64,000 nucleotides of DNA from Thermoanaerobacterium butyriciformans (GTDB lineage Bacteria > Bacillota > Thermoanaerobacteria > Thermoanaerobacterales > Thermoanaerobacteraceae): the NCBI RefSeq assembly GCF_017874545.1, contig NZ_JAGGLT010000002.1, forward strand, positions 62,001-126,000, given 5' to 3'. The notes below the pieces were generated by a model, which was not told the origin of the DNA, searched no databases, and saw nothing but the letters and a program-made list of their open reading frames with translations. The translations under genes and the position numbers were made by a program. Shown in pieces: positions 49,948-57,938 of the stretch. How positions within the stretch are numbered: the first letter of the stretch is position 1; every line of letters begins with the position of its first letter.

Positions 49948-51776
49948 TAAGTTGTAATGTATGGCCATTCATAAGATGTAGGTTCCACAGCAACAGCAGT
50001 TACGTTTCCGTTTAAGGAAAGTATGCATTCACCTGGATTGAATGTTTCAAGCAAATTTTTTGTTCCTTCTGACAGGCTGAAAAATTCAGTAACCTGATCT
50101 ACTGCTGATGGATGCTGACGCATAAGCATAACAGTTGCGCAGGACTTTATAACTGCACGTCCTTCTTCGTTTGACAAAAATTCATCTATAAATTGGCTTG
50201 CAACAATCAACGATGCATGATGTTTCCTGCCACGCCTTGCAAGATCATTTAAGAAAAGCGCAGCTTCAGGATACTTGACAAACATCCATGTTTCATCATT
50301 AGCGACTATTTTGTCAATATGCCTTTGTCTCTGTACAAAATTCTGCCATACCCATGAAAGCAATACATACGTTGCATAGAATTTTGTAAACTCATCCTTT
50401 ATATCAAAAAAATTAAATCCTATTATGTGAGATTTCAAATCAATAGATGTTTCACAGTCAAACAAGCCCATTGAACCGCCTTTTAAAAAAGGTATAAGTA
50501 TTTCTGAAAGTTCCTGTGCGTTTTTCTTCTTGCTTAATTTTGCCTGAAACTCTGACAATGTCGGCATTTTCTTTTTGATCTTGCCTAATATAAACTTGTC
50601 TCCGTCCTGTATTCCGCCTTCCTGATACAGGCTTTCAGGCTCACCGTCTCTTATATCACGTTCATTGTAAAGTTCTAATACTGCCTGTTCTATAGCAACA
50701 ATTTCAAGTGCATTTAACGGTCTGCCATTAAAGTTTCTTGATATTGCACCTAATATTCCTCTTATTTCTGCAACTTTTGTCATAAGGTCTACTGTTTCTC
50801 TTCCATACTCGTCCAAATCAAGTTCCAGATCAAACAGATTAATTCCTGTCGGTGTTCCTGATTTTATTGTTATATATTCGCCTTCAAGCATATCGCTTAT
50901 AAGTTTCTTGTATTCACCTTCAGGATCAACAACAACCACTTTTTTGCCTTGTATCACATACTGTGCCAACATGTGCTTAAGTGCCACTGACTTGCCAGAA
51001 CCAGGTATGCCGAATATTGCAATATGCTGATTGTTGAGCCTGTCAGGAACTGCAAAGTTATTCATAAAAACAGGTGAACGTGTAAAAAGGTTTTTCCCGA
51101 GAGGTATACCATCATGATGTGTCATGTCAGGATTTGAAATAGGAAACATAGCTGCAACTCCGCCTGTTGTAACATTCCTTTTAAAGTCAGTCACATATAT
51201 ATTTCCTGTAGGAAGCACGCTCTTAAAACCTTCTATCTGCCTGAAAGTCAAGCTTCTTAAATACGTTGCTTTACGTGCCAATAAGCTTTCCAGCAAATAA
51301 GTCTTGTTTTCAAGATCTTCTTCATTTTTTGCACGAAGCCTTAAAAATATTGTTATATAAAACATTTTGTCACGGTTAGTTTGAACAGCAGTAAGCTCTG
51401 ACAAAAGGTCATCACGCATTGTTGTAAGTTCAGGCATGTTTGTAATATCTCCGTTTTTTTCTCTTGAATATATTTCTGTAAGCACAGAATCAAGTTTTTT
51501 CTTAAGATTTTTAGCAACTTTGTCATCAGGCACAGGCTCAATATACGTTGTAAGCGAAATGCCTTCTATTGAAAACAAGTCATCAAGCCAGCCTAAATAT
51601 ATTTCACGTGGATATACAGATACCACAAAGGTTCTGACATAATTTTCAGGTCCTAAATATAAATAATCTTTAGTTTCCAATAATCCGTCTGGAATAAAAA
51701 GATCGTGCAGATCAGCAACATTATCGCTCAATTCTATTTCATCGCTTTCAATTTTCTCTTGTTTCTTCTTCCACAT
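49947..51776 (-). CDS. VirB4-type conjugation ATPase
   Basis: 609 residues from ATG 51776 (GGAGG eight bases upstream). N-terminal mixed region, then the ATPase: Walker A FGIPGSGKSVALKHML near residue 260, VVVDPEGEYKKL just after, Walker B KIVANDETWMF and the RRGRKHHASLIVASQ motif. It energises substrate and pilus movement through the channel. It is shorter than usual VirB4 proteins (about 800); the gene immediately upstream overlaps by 29 bp and may supply the missing N-terminal part. Confidence 0.9.
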   Translation of the reverse strand: MWKKKQEKIESDEIELSDNVADLHDLFIPDGLLETKDYLYLGPENYVRTFVVSVYPREIYLGWLDDLFSIEGISLTTYIEPVPDDKVAKNLKKKLDSVLTEIYSREKNGDITNMPELTTMRDDLLSELTAVQTNRDKMFYITIFLRLRAKNEEDLENKTYLLESLLARKATYLRSLTFRQIEGFKSVLPTGNIYVTDFKRNVTTGGVAAMFPISNPDMTHHDGIPLGKNLFTRSPVFMNNFAVPDRLNNQHIAIFGIPGSGKSVALKHMLAQYVIQGKKVVVVDPEGEYKKLISDMLEGEYITIKSGTPTGINLFDLELDLDEYGRETVDLMTKVAEIRGILGAISRNFNGRPLNALEIVAIEQAVLELYNERDIRDGEPESLYQEGGIQDGDKFILGKIKKKMPTLSEFQAKLSKKKNAQELSEILIPFLKGGSMGLFDCETSIDLKSHIIGFNFFDIKDEFTKFYATYVLLSWVWQNFVQRQRHIDKIVANDETWMFVKYPEAALFLNDLARRGRKHHASLIVASQFIDEFLSNEEGRAVIKSCATVMLMRQHPSAVDQVTEFFSLSEGTKNLLETFNPGECILSLNGNVTAVAVEPTSYEWPYITT

Positions 51777-52512
51777 TTGAGACACCTCCTACGTACAGCT
51801 CAAATCCGCCATTATCAACTATCTCTGATGGCTTAACTGTTTTATTGTTTATGCATGAATTCAGCAAATCCAAAATTGCACTCGATGAAAGTCTTTCTGA
51901 TTTAATTTTTATGCTCTTCATTTCATTAATCATTATCTGGCATAACCTGTTAAGTTCACTGTATGCTTTTTCAAGTTCTCCTTCATATGTTATTACCAGA
52001 TAATTGCTTCGCACATTTATGTTTTTATTCTGCATCAGTTCGTTCAAATAGTTTATTGTTTCTCTTGCAAATGCTTTTACTTTTAAAGGATAATCATTAT
52101 TATTCATTGCAGTTACAATATCATTTATTGTATTATCCGCTTCTACTCTTTCTGTCGCAACTACAAACTGTATAGGCAATGTAAGCGGAAGTGCAGTCCT
52201 TATAAGTATATTTTCTATTATTGTCTGTTCATCATCTGACAACAATCTTATGTCCACCGATCCTATCTTCAAGATAGCAGCATATCTGTTTCCTTTCATG
52301 TATATAATACCGTCACGTATATCCGTAACTTCCCATATATCCTTTAAATTAGCTTTTTTAGATTTATCCGTTTCAAATTCCTGAGTTTTTTGTTTTGGTT
52401 GTTTTATTCTTCGTAAAGATGAACGGCTGTCAGAAAATCTCATATAAAGCACACCGCCAATTACAACAAGAACAGACAGCACACCAAAAAGTATTGTAAT
52501 TGCTACAAACAC
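51748..52512 (-). CDS. Membrane-anchored conjugation protein, possible split VirB4 N-terminal part
   Basis: 254 residues: one N-terminal membrane helix (FVAITILFGVLSVLVVIGGVLYM), a Lys/Gln-rich linker, then a soluble domain (DIRDGIIYMKGNRYAAILKIGSVDIRLLSDDEQ...) like the N-terminal region of TraC/VirB4-type proteins. GTG start behind AAGGAG. Its coding overlap with virB4 fits two halves made in equal amounts. Assignment by pattern and position. Confidence 0.6.
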   Translation of the reverse strand: MFVAITILFGVLSVLVVIGGVLYMRFSDSRSSLRRIKQPKQKTQEFETDKSKKANLKDIWEVTDIRDGIIYMKGNRYAAILKIGSVDIRLLSDDEQTIIENILIRTALPLTLPIQFVVATERVEADNTINDIVTAMNNNDYPLKVKAFARETINYLNELMQNKNINVRSNYLVITYEGELEKAYSELNRLCQIMINEMKSIKIKSERLSSSAILDLLNSCINNKTVKPSEIVDNGGFELYVGGVSNVEEETREN

Positions 52513-52516
52513 TATA

Positions 52517-52804
52517 TTAACTCCTTTCGTTCAGAAATTTCTTATTACGGGATCTATGCGTAAAATATATCATTACAAATTTATCAAAATATACGCCATC
52601 TACCTTTAAAAAAGCGCACAAAGAACATCCTATAAGCACCAAAAGAACTGTCAATGCTCTTACTATCCACGAAAACAAAGGCACAGTAATACAAAAAAAG
52701 AAAGTTGCAACAAATATACCTAAATATACAAGTTGTCTTGCTGACATGCCCCAAAACAATTTTTCCTCATGCTCAAATTCAAATGGTATAGAAAAATTTC
52801 TCAA
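52517..52804 (-). CDS. PrgI family (VirB3-like) membrane protein
   Basis: 95 residues: start MRNFSIPFEFEHEEKLFWGMSARQLVYLG, then two hydrophobic helices and a basic C-terminus. This is the PrgI/TcpE pattern that partners VirB4 at the membrane (VirB3 role). TTG start behind GGAGGTG. Confidence 0.8.
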   Translation of the reverse strand: MRNFSIPFEFEHEEKLFWGMSARQLVYLGIFVATFFFCITVPLFSWIVRALTVLLVLIGCSLCAFLKVDGVYFDKFVMIYFTHRSRNKKFLNERS

Positions 52805-52819
52805 TTACATCACCTCCAA

Positions 52820-52848
52820 CAAAAAAAGGAGGCTGTGTGCCTCCATTA
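52820..52848 (-). terminator. Intrinsic terminator after the VirB2-like gene at 52846
   Basis: Stem GGAGGC/GCCTCC (52828-52833, 52839-52844), U-tract on the minus strand. Confidence 0.8.
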
Positions 52849-53235
52849 AGATAATGGCGAATAACTTTGAATTTGACTTTTTACTTTTGTATAACCAGAC
52901 AAAGTAACAATTGCACCAAAAATCGTTATAATTAGGCCAAGTCCTATAGTTGCACCTATAAGCCATCCTATTCCTTCAAGTGCTTCAGACCTTTTCTGCG
53001 CTTTTCCATGACTCGCAATTATTTTTATTGTGGATATAAGCAAGCCTACAAATACAAGTGCCATACCTATTGGCATTGCAAATTGTCCGACAGTTTGTAT
53101 TATGCTGTTTGCCACTTGAGTAGTATCAGTAGCAGTGGTACCTGCTAAAACTAAAGATGGCATAAAAAACATTGCAGGCGCAATATAATAAATTGATTTA
53201 AAGCCATTTATAAATCCTTTAACAAATCTATTCAA
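52846..53235 (-). CDS. VirB2-like conjugation membrane protein
   Basis: 129 residues: signal-like hydrophobic N-terminus (IYYIAPAMFFMPSLVLAGTT), then two long hydrophobic helices separated by a basic loop (ASHGKAQKRSEALEG). This is the layout of VirB2-type pilin or channel subunits in Gram-positive conjugation systems. TTG start behind GGAGGTG. Confidence 0.65.
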   Translation of the reverse strand: MNRFVKGFINGFKSIYYIAPAMFFMPSLVLAGTTATDTTQVANSIIQTVGQFAMPIGMALVFVGLLISTIKIIASHGKAQKRSEALEGIGWLIGATIGLGLIITIFGAIVTLSGYTKVKSQIQSYSPLS

Positions 53236-53250
53236 GGCATTTCACCTCCT

Positions 53251-53541
53251 TTACAGCATAGAAACATTTAAAGGCTGACTTATAGAACGCAACAAAGCAA
53301 AAATTAAAGGAATCGAAAAATACAATATTACGCCTAACACAACTGACATTATGCCAGCTATGCCCATTCTTCTCACTGTAGATGAATGAAATAAACTTCC
53401 AGCGATAAAAAGAACTATAGAAACTATCATAGCCAATGACGCAAATGGAAGTATTATATTTCCAAATGTTTGAGATAAAAGTGTAATAACTTGTGCTACT
53501 TTACTGCCGAATTCTTGAGGCGTAACCGTTGCTGTTGTCAT
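53251..53541 (-). CDS. Small VirB2-like membrane protein
   Basis: 96 residues with two to three membrane helices (NIILPFASLAMIVSIVLFIAGSLF, and GIAGIMSVVLGVILYFSIPLIF). Same helix-basic loop-helix design as the neighbour at 52846 but without a clear signal peptide. Probably another channel subunit. Confidence 0.6.
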   Translation of the reverse strand: MTTATVTPQEFGSKVAQVITLLSQTFGNIILPFASLAMIVSIVLFIAGSLFHSSTVRRMGIAGIMSVVLGVILYFSIPLIFALLRSISQPLNVSML

Positions 53542-53633
53542 GCCACCACCTTCTTTTTAGAATTTTTCAGGAAGGTTGATCTTTCGCATTAGCAGTCCTG
53601 ATTTAATGCCTAAAAACTCACCTCCTTACAAGC

Positions 53634-53662
53634 ATAAAAAAAGCAGGCATTTAAGCCTGCCC
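53634..53662 (-). terminator. Intrinsic terminator after the Cys-rich gene
   Basis: Stem GCAGGC/GCCTGC (53643-53648, 53655-53660), U-tract on the minus strand. Confidence 0.8.
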
Positions 53663-53887
53663 TACAAGTTTCTGATACCGCTCTATATTTCTTTTTATCA
53701 ATGAAACATCATTATTTCTATCCAAATTATACTTGTACATATCCTCATACATCCTAAACATCACTGCTGGATCATCAACAAATCCAAAACATTTCCGTCC
53801 ATCTCTCCACTGGAACACAGGAGACATAAAAACCGTACATTGTCCTTTTTCTGCCTTAAAGCATCCTTCACATTTTTGTGATAACAT
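53651..53887 (-). CDS. Small cysteine-rich protein
   Basis: 78 residues with C6, C9 and C17 (CEGCFKAEKGQC) and C33 in GRKCFGFVDDP: four cysteines that could bind a metal or cluster. Rest helical. ATG behind GGAGG. No family recognised. Confidence 0.6.
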   Translation of the reverse strand: MLSQKCEGCFKAEKGQCTVFMSPVFQWRDGRKCFGFVDDPAVMFRMYEDMYKYNLDRNNDVSLIKRNIERYQKLVGQA

Positions 53888-53916
53888 TTGTAAAACCTCC
53901 TTTAAAAATTTTAGGC

Positions 53917-53945
53917 ATAAAAAGACAAGCGTTCAAGCCTGCTTA
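53917..53945 (-). terminator. Imperfect terminator-like hairpin after the DUF3789-like gene
   Basis: GACAAGC-GTTCAA-GCCTGCTT with a short U-tract on the minus strand; a degenerate version of the common hairpin. Confidence 0.4.
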
Positions 53946-54032
53946 AAGATTTTTCGTAATAAAAAACAATGACATAAACAATACACCTAAAAAACTTCCA
54001 ACAAACAGTCCCATCACAAATCCTAACAACAA
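53943..54032 (-). CDS. 29-residue membrane peptide, DUF3789-like
   Basis: LLLGFVMGLFVGSFLGVLFMSLFFITKNL: one membrane helix with small-residue GxxxG spacing, like the short DUF3789 proteins often found on Firmicute mobile elements. TTG start 54032 with GGAGTG upstream. Confidence 0.6.
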   Translation of the reverse strand: MLLGFVMGLFVGSFLGVLFMSLFFITKNL

Positions 54033-54048
54033 AATCCATCACTCCTTT

Positions 54049-54077
54049 TTATCCACAGAAAAAGATATGCGCATACC
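54049..54077. promoter_or_regulatory. Composite site 3: DnaA box, 6 bp, palindrome with one change
   Basis: TTATCCACA (54049-54057), six bases, GATATGCGCATACC (54064-54077). Only the first G pair differs from the other two copies. It lies in the 143-bp stretch between the sigma factor and DUF3789-like genes, which holds no convincing gene. Confidence 0.7.
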
Positions 54078-54175
54078 TTGAAGTATTTTCCAATTTTCTA
54101 TCCTTTTAACATCACGTCTTCATGCAGTGGATATAAACCCGCATATTTTCTATACATGTCCTTATAACACGCACA

Positions 54176-54967
54176 TTATATTTCCTGCCAATACTCTTTT
54201 AACTTCTGACACATCTTATCACGCCTTAATTTTTTTAAAGCCTTTATCTCTATCTGCCTTATCCGCTCTCTTGTCAATCCAAGCATATTCCCTATCTGCT
54301 CTAAAGTCATAGGTTCTTCAGTACCTATTCCAAATCGCAGTTCTAATATCAAGCGTTCCCTTTCAGGCAGTATATCAAGTACCTTATCAATTTCCTGTTT
54401 AAGCTGTTCATTTATCGTTTCATTTTCTATATCAACTTCTTCGTCTACCAGATAATCGATTAATTCTGCATCACACTTTTCATCATCAACATATTGATTT
54501 AAACTAGCAACACTTTCGGCAAGTTTTAAATACTTTCCAACAGTATTTTCATCAAGCTTCATTTCAACAGCAATTTCCTTCACAGTAGGTTTTTCACCAT
54601 TTTTCTGTTCAAGATCATACATAGTTGACAATACTTTATTTATTTTTTCTTGGATGTGAATAGGAAGTCTAACGCTTTTAGATGTGTTTTTCATATAACG
54701 CTGTATTCTCTGCCTTATGTACCACACTGAATATGTAGAAAACTTATATCCTCTTGTATAGTCATACTTATCTATGGCTGTAAGCAAGCCTATCAAGCCT
54801 TCCTGAACGAGATCATCAAACTCAAATCCAGGCTTTGATAGTTTGCTTGCCATCTTCTGTACAAGTCTCATATTATGTTCGACTAATATATCCTTTGCAC
54901 TCTTATCACCGTTACGCAGTCTTTTAAAGAGTTCAGCTTCTTCTTTACGTGTCAGCACTTTACTCAT
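54176..54967 (-). CDS. Sigma-70 family RNA polymerase sigma factor
   Basis: 263 residues with regions 1.2/2 (VEHNMRLVQKMASKL, DLVQEGLIGLLTAIDKYDYTRGYKFSTYSVWYIRQRIQRYM), region 3 (KPTVKEIAVEMKLDENTV) and region 4 (LPERERLILELRFGIG, LEQIGNMLGLTRERIRQIEIKALKKLR). It is close to the primary sigma pattern but lacks the long N-terminal region, so it is an alternative, element-encoded sigma factor. Its 2.4 region resembles the primary sigma, which would fit the TTGACA/TACAAT promoters here. Which genes it reads is not shown by the sequence. Confidence 0.92.
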   Translation of the reverse strand: MSKVLTRKEEAELFKRLRNGDKSAKDILVEHNMRLVQKMASKLSKPGFEFDDLVQEGLIGLLTAIDKYDYTRGYKFSTYSVWYIRQRIQRYMKNTSKSVRLPIHIQEKINKVLSTMYDLEQKNGEKPTVKEIAVEMKLDENTVGKYLKLAESVASLNQYVDDEKCDAELIDYLVDEEVDIENETINEQLKQEIDKVLDILPERERLILELRFGIGTEEPMTLEQIGNMLGLTRERIRQIEIKALKKLRRDKMCQKLKEYWQEI

Positions 54968-55004
54968 ACTTTTTATTCCTCCCTAAAATGAATTTCATAT
55001 ACAC

Positions 55005-55033
55005 AAAAAAAAAGACAGGTTTTAAGCCTGTCA
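55005..55033 (-). terminator. Intrinsic terminator upstream of the sigma factor gene
   Basis: Stem GACAGG/CCTGTC (55014-55019, 55027-55032), U-tract on the minus strand. Confidence 0.8.
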
Positions 55034-55603
55034 AAATACGACAAACGAGTCTGCACTTAAGCCTCTGCCTCTGACACTGATACCAACAAGATCCTTAATA
55101 CTTGAACCTTTAACCAAAATATCAAAATCAAAGCATTGCTTATATACATCGACATTAAAAACTTCTTTATCAATTAACATTATTTCATATGTATCATAAA
55201 ATGAATTTTTTCTAGGCACATCAAATGTAAAAAGAGCATATGAATGAACTCTTGAATACATTCTTAAGTCAAAAAATTGTTTTTCTTTGTGCCATAACAA
55301 CACAAACGGCTCTGCCAGTTTTGTTTCCAATACGTCATCTAATACACGAGGATTTTTTATTCTTATTTTTTCGCTGCCAAAGCAAAAATAATTTCCTTTG
55401 CACGTAACTACTGGAATATTCTGAATCTGCACTTTCACTTCTTCCATCAATTTATCAATTTTATTTTCTTTCGTCAGTACCAACACACCATATTGCATCA
55501 CATCAAATGCTAATTTTATTTTTTTATTATTGAGCATGATTGCAAATTCTTGTTGCACTAATTTTTCCTGTTTATCTTCATTTATTAATTCAAAAATGTT
55601 CAC
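55031..55603 (-). CDS. Unknown protein with GVLVLT motif
   Basis: 190 residues, soluble, mixed alpha/beta. Near residue 38 it has IKLAFDVMQYGVLVLTKENKIDKLMEE, similar to AKIMLKGNVASQGILVLTDNVENMKKE in the protein at 56042. GTG start behind AGGAG. No family recognised. It lies upstream of the sigma factor, separated by a terminator. Confidence 0.55.
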   Translation of the reverse strand: MNIFELINEDKQEKLVQQEFAIMLNNKKIKLAFDVMQYGVLVLTKENKIDKLMEEVKVQIQNIPVVTCKGNYFCFGSEKIRIKNPRVLDDVLETKLAEPFVLLWHKEKQFFDLRMYSRVHSYALFTFDVPRKNSFYDTYEIMLIDKEVFNVDVYKQCFDFDILVKGSSIKDLVGISVRGRGLSADSFVVF

Positions 55604-55607
55604 GCTT

Positions 55608-55898
55608 TCATCTCCTGATTTTCATAATAGATTTTTCTGTTTTTATTATTTCTTCTAATTCTCTTAAAAGACACTTTTGCTGATATCTGTTAAATATATA
55701 AGTTTGATAAGCCCCACATCCATAGTCAATTGTTAACTCAAATTTTGTTTTTTTCTCTTTAAGAGCATTAACAATATCATTTATACGTCTAGCAGATAGT
55801 TGAGAAAACAAAACACCTTTTCCAAATCTACCTGCCATTATTGAAATTTTGTATAACTCTATATTTCCTTTGAGATCATCAATATAATACTTGTTCAC
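55608..55898 (-). CDS. Unknown small protein
   Basis: 96 residues, GTG start with only a weak ribosome site. It contains AGRFGKGVLFSQLSARRINDIVNALKEKK and a basic C-terminal helix. Possibly distantly related to its neighbours with the GVLVLT motif. No function can be assigned. Confidence 0.5.
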   Translation of the reverse strand: MNKYYIDDLKGNIELYKISIMAGRFGKGVLFSQLSARRINDIVNALKEKKTKFELTIDYGCGAYQTYIFNRYQQKCLLRELEEIIKTEKSIMKIRR

Positions 55899-55920
55899 AA
55901 CCGCAAAACCAAAAAAATAA

Positions 55921-56025
55921 TCAATAAGCTTTTGTTTTTTCTTTTTTATAGAAATATTTGACTATTTCTTTCTTATCTTTATTTGAAGCCTTTAAAAAAA
56001 TTTTGATAATCTTTATAATTTTCAT
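55921..56025 (-). CDS. 34-residue basic peptide
   Basis: MKIIKIIKIFLKASNKDKKEIVKYFYKKEKTKAY. ATG 56025 with AGGAG nine bases upstream. Strongly basic, amphipathic N-terminus. Unknown role; translation is plausible from the start signal. Confidence 0.4.
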   Translation of the reverse strand: MKIIKIIKIFLKASNKDKKEIVKYFYKKEKTKAY

Positions 56026-56041
56026 TTCCACAATCTCCTAC

Positions 56042-56434
56042 TTAAATCAAAATAAGAGCCTTATTATCGTTTCTATCAAAGACCGTATTAAATTTAACTT
56101 TAAGTCCATCAAACTCATAAGTAACACACCAATCCATTTCTAAAACATCATCAACATTTTTAATATCAGAGATAATTACAGGAAACTTTAAAGCTTGCCA
56201 TTTTTTGTATTCATCAACAGTCGAAACAATGAATAAAGGTTTCTTTTGTTCCGAATACAATTTGATAAACAAATCATCATCATCAAACGAAGCTATTTCA
56301 GCATCGTTATTTTGCTCGTATATTTCTTTCTTCATGTTTTCTACATTATCGGTCAGTACCAAAATACCTTGACTTGCAACATTTCCCTTTAACATTATTT
56401 TTGCATTCTTTAATTTCAACACTATCTTTTCCAT
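56042..56434 (-). CDS. Unknown protein with GILVLT motif
   Basis: 130 residues from ATG 56434 (GGAG upstream). Shares the K(I/L)-GILVLTDN motif with 55031 and has an acidic middle (AEIASFDDDDLFIKLY). Soluble. No family recognised; part of a small group of related unknown proteins. Confidence 0.55.
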   Translation of the reverse strand: MEKIVLKLKNAKIMLKGNVASQGILVLTDNVENMKKEIYEQNNDAEIASFDDDDLFIKLYSEQKKPLFIVSTVDEYKKWQALKFPVIISDIKNVDDVLEMDWCVTYEFDGLKVKFNTVFDRNDNKALILI

Positions 56435-56448
56435 ACGCAATTCTCCTT

Positions 56449-56913
56449 TCACGCACTTTTCACAAACTCAACAAACTCATTGACGTTCATATTGAGCTTT
56501 TTACCAAGCATTTTACATGCCTTATCAGTTATTGATTGCTTATTATATTCCTCAAAGTCAGCATGTTTAACAATATACAGTCCATTAGACTTCCAAAAAG
56601 CAAAAACTATAAAAGCCTTTCCGCCAGCTTTCTCAAAGTCTGACAGAAAAGCTTTTTCTTTACTTGAGAAATGTGTTTCAGAAAACTGTATCCTGTCCGA
56701 TACTGTTTCTTTGCACTCTATTGCAACAGGTATGCCTTTTACAACACCAAGAAAGTCAACAGGCGCACCTTTTTTAGGAAACGTCCTATTGCCATATGTC
56801 ACCCACAGTACATTTTGTTTTAACAAAACTCCTTGTCCAAGTATCCTTAATTGCATACTCATATTTTCTATTAATTCTTCTAACGCACCGCCTTTTTGCA
56901 TGTATTCACGCAC
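56449..56913 (-). CDS. RecU-like Holliday junction resolvase family protein
   Basis: 154 residues with the PD-(D/E)xK nuclease core: PVDFLGVVKGIPVAIECKET (catalytic Asp, Glu and Lys), then FSSKEKAFLSDFEKAGGKAFIVFAF, as in RecU. Start uncertain (GTG 56913 close to AAGGAG, or ATG 56901). It would cut branched DNA during recombination or element replication, together with RecJ and RecD2 encoded nearby. Confidence 0.65.
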   Translation of the reverse strand: MREYMQKGGALEELIENMSMQLRILGQGVLLKQNVLWVTYGNRTFPKKGAPVDFLGVVKGIPVAIECKETVSDRIQFSETHFSSKEKAFLSDFEKAGGKAFIVFAFWKSNGLYIVKHADFEEYNKQSITDKACKMLGKKLNMNVNEFVEFVKSA

Positions 56914-57358
56914 TCTCCTTCTGCTTTTGATACAACTGCTTTTCTATTCTATTTACAAGCAAGCATATTTGCAAAAGCTGATCCTGAATCTCATTACTCG
57001 TATCAGGCAAAAGTGTTATTGCAATTTCTTTAATCTCTGCCAAATCATCAATTACTGTATTTTCTTGATTCTTAATTTCTTCTTGTTTTAAAACATCGAA
57101 CTGTTTTTGAGTATTAGGCACCCATAAAAAGAAATTTAAGAAGGTAATAATTGAAGCAACTATAAACCCCACAATAAAATTACTTTTGCCATTAAATATT
57201 ATAATTGTACCTATAATGCTGCCTAATATTACTGATAGAACAAATCTAATTATTGCCATTGTAGAAAGAATATCCTCTATCTTATATTTATCATTATAGA
57301 AATCCTGAAAAGTCGGATAATACCAACAACGCAAAAGGAATTTTTTAATCTTATCCAT
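56906..57358 (-). CDS. Membrane protein with two helices
   Basis: 150 residues from ATG 57358 (GAGG upstream). Hydrophobic hairpin about 45-100 (FVLSVILGSIIGTIIIFNG, NFIVGFIVASIITFLNFFLW) followed by a long helical tail. Overlaps the RecU-like gene by 8 bp. Unknown function. Confidence 0.55.
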   Translation of the reverse strand: MDKIKKFLLRCWYYPTFQDFYNDKYKIEDILSTMAIIRFVLSVILGSIIGTIIIFNGKSNFIVGFIVASIITFLNFFLWVPNTQKQFDVLKQEEIKNQENTVIDDLAEIKEIAITLLPDTSNEIQDQLLQICLLVNRIEKQLYQKQKESA

Positions 57359-57359
57359 C

Positions 57360-57770
57360 CTACTTTCCTCCTGTCTTATCAACATATAATACATAATCTT
57401 TATATCTCACTACTTTTGCTATATCGCCTTCTTTCAGGTCGCTTAAAGCTTCTACAAAAAAAGGCATATCATCAATTACGATAGCCGTCCGTTCAAACTT
57501 ATGTATCTCAAAAGGTATCTCTATGTCCTTGTTGACAAATTTCTTCGCTTTTAAATCAAAAGTAAATTCAAACACAAAGCCTAAAACAAAATAAGATACA
57601 AAAAAACCTAACGCAAGTAACTGCAACTGCACCACAACAGGCTTATTAACAGCAAAACAAGCTAATACAATACCCAAAATCGCAGGTCTAATATATTCCG
57701 AATACATGCCAAATGTCTTTTCGTTTAAAAACAATAAAGCAAAAATCAAAATCAAATAATCAACCAACAA
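57360..57770 (-). CDS. NfeD-like membrane protein
   Basis: 136 residues: three hydrophobic segments in the first 75 residues, then a small beta-barrel-like C-terminal domain (RTAIVIDDMPFFVEALSDLKEGDIAKVVRYKDYVLYVDK) as in NfeD proteins. TTG start behind GGAGG. NfeD proteins work with membrane proteases or flotillins; no such partner is adjacent. Confidence 0.5.
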   Translation of the reverse strand: MLVDYLILIFALLFLNEKTFGMYSEYIRPAILGIVLACFAVNKPVVVQLQLLALGFFVSYFVLGFVFEFTFDLKAKKFVNKDIEIPFEIHKFERTAIVIDDMPFFVEALSDLKEGDIAKVVRYKDYVLYVDKTGGK

Positions 57771-57900
57771 GCGTTCCTCCTTCCATTATGTTTTTAAGTC
57801 TCTCCATACATATATTCCAACTTTCCAAATCTCTTTCAAGACCATAACAGTCCAAACCTAGTTCATTTGCTGCTAATGCAGTAGTTCCGCTTGATATATA
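57760..57900 (-). pseudogene. C-terminal remnant of a DNA methyltransferase
   Basis: The frame reads SGTTALAANELGLDCYGLERDLESWNICMERLKNIMEGG, the last part of an N6-adenine/N4-cytosine DNA methyltransferase (SGTT AdoMet-binding motif, then the AA-LG--C-G-E pattern). Everything upstream is missing and an in-frame TAA precedes it, so it is a dead fragment. It overlaps the NfeD-like start. Confidence 0.7.
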
Positions 57901-57938
57901 TTAACCATGCTTTAACACGTCCTTTTTAAGTTTTTATA

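Noticed and set aside
53545-53640. Short frames behind GGAGGTG near 53620
   Set aside because: The GTG frame stops after three codons and the next ATG gives only ten residues; nothing supports a gene.
54080-54175. 19-codon frame MYRKYAGLYPLHEDVMLKG near 54090-54160 on the minus strand
   Set aside because: The AAGGAC before it is only one base from the ATG, and there is no further support.
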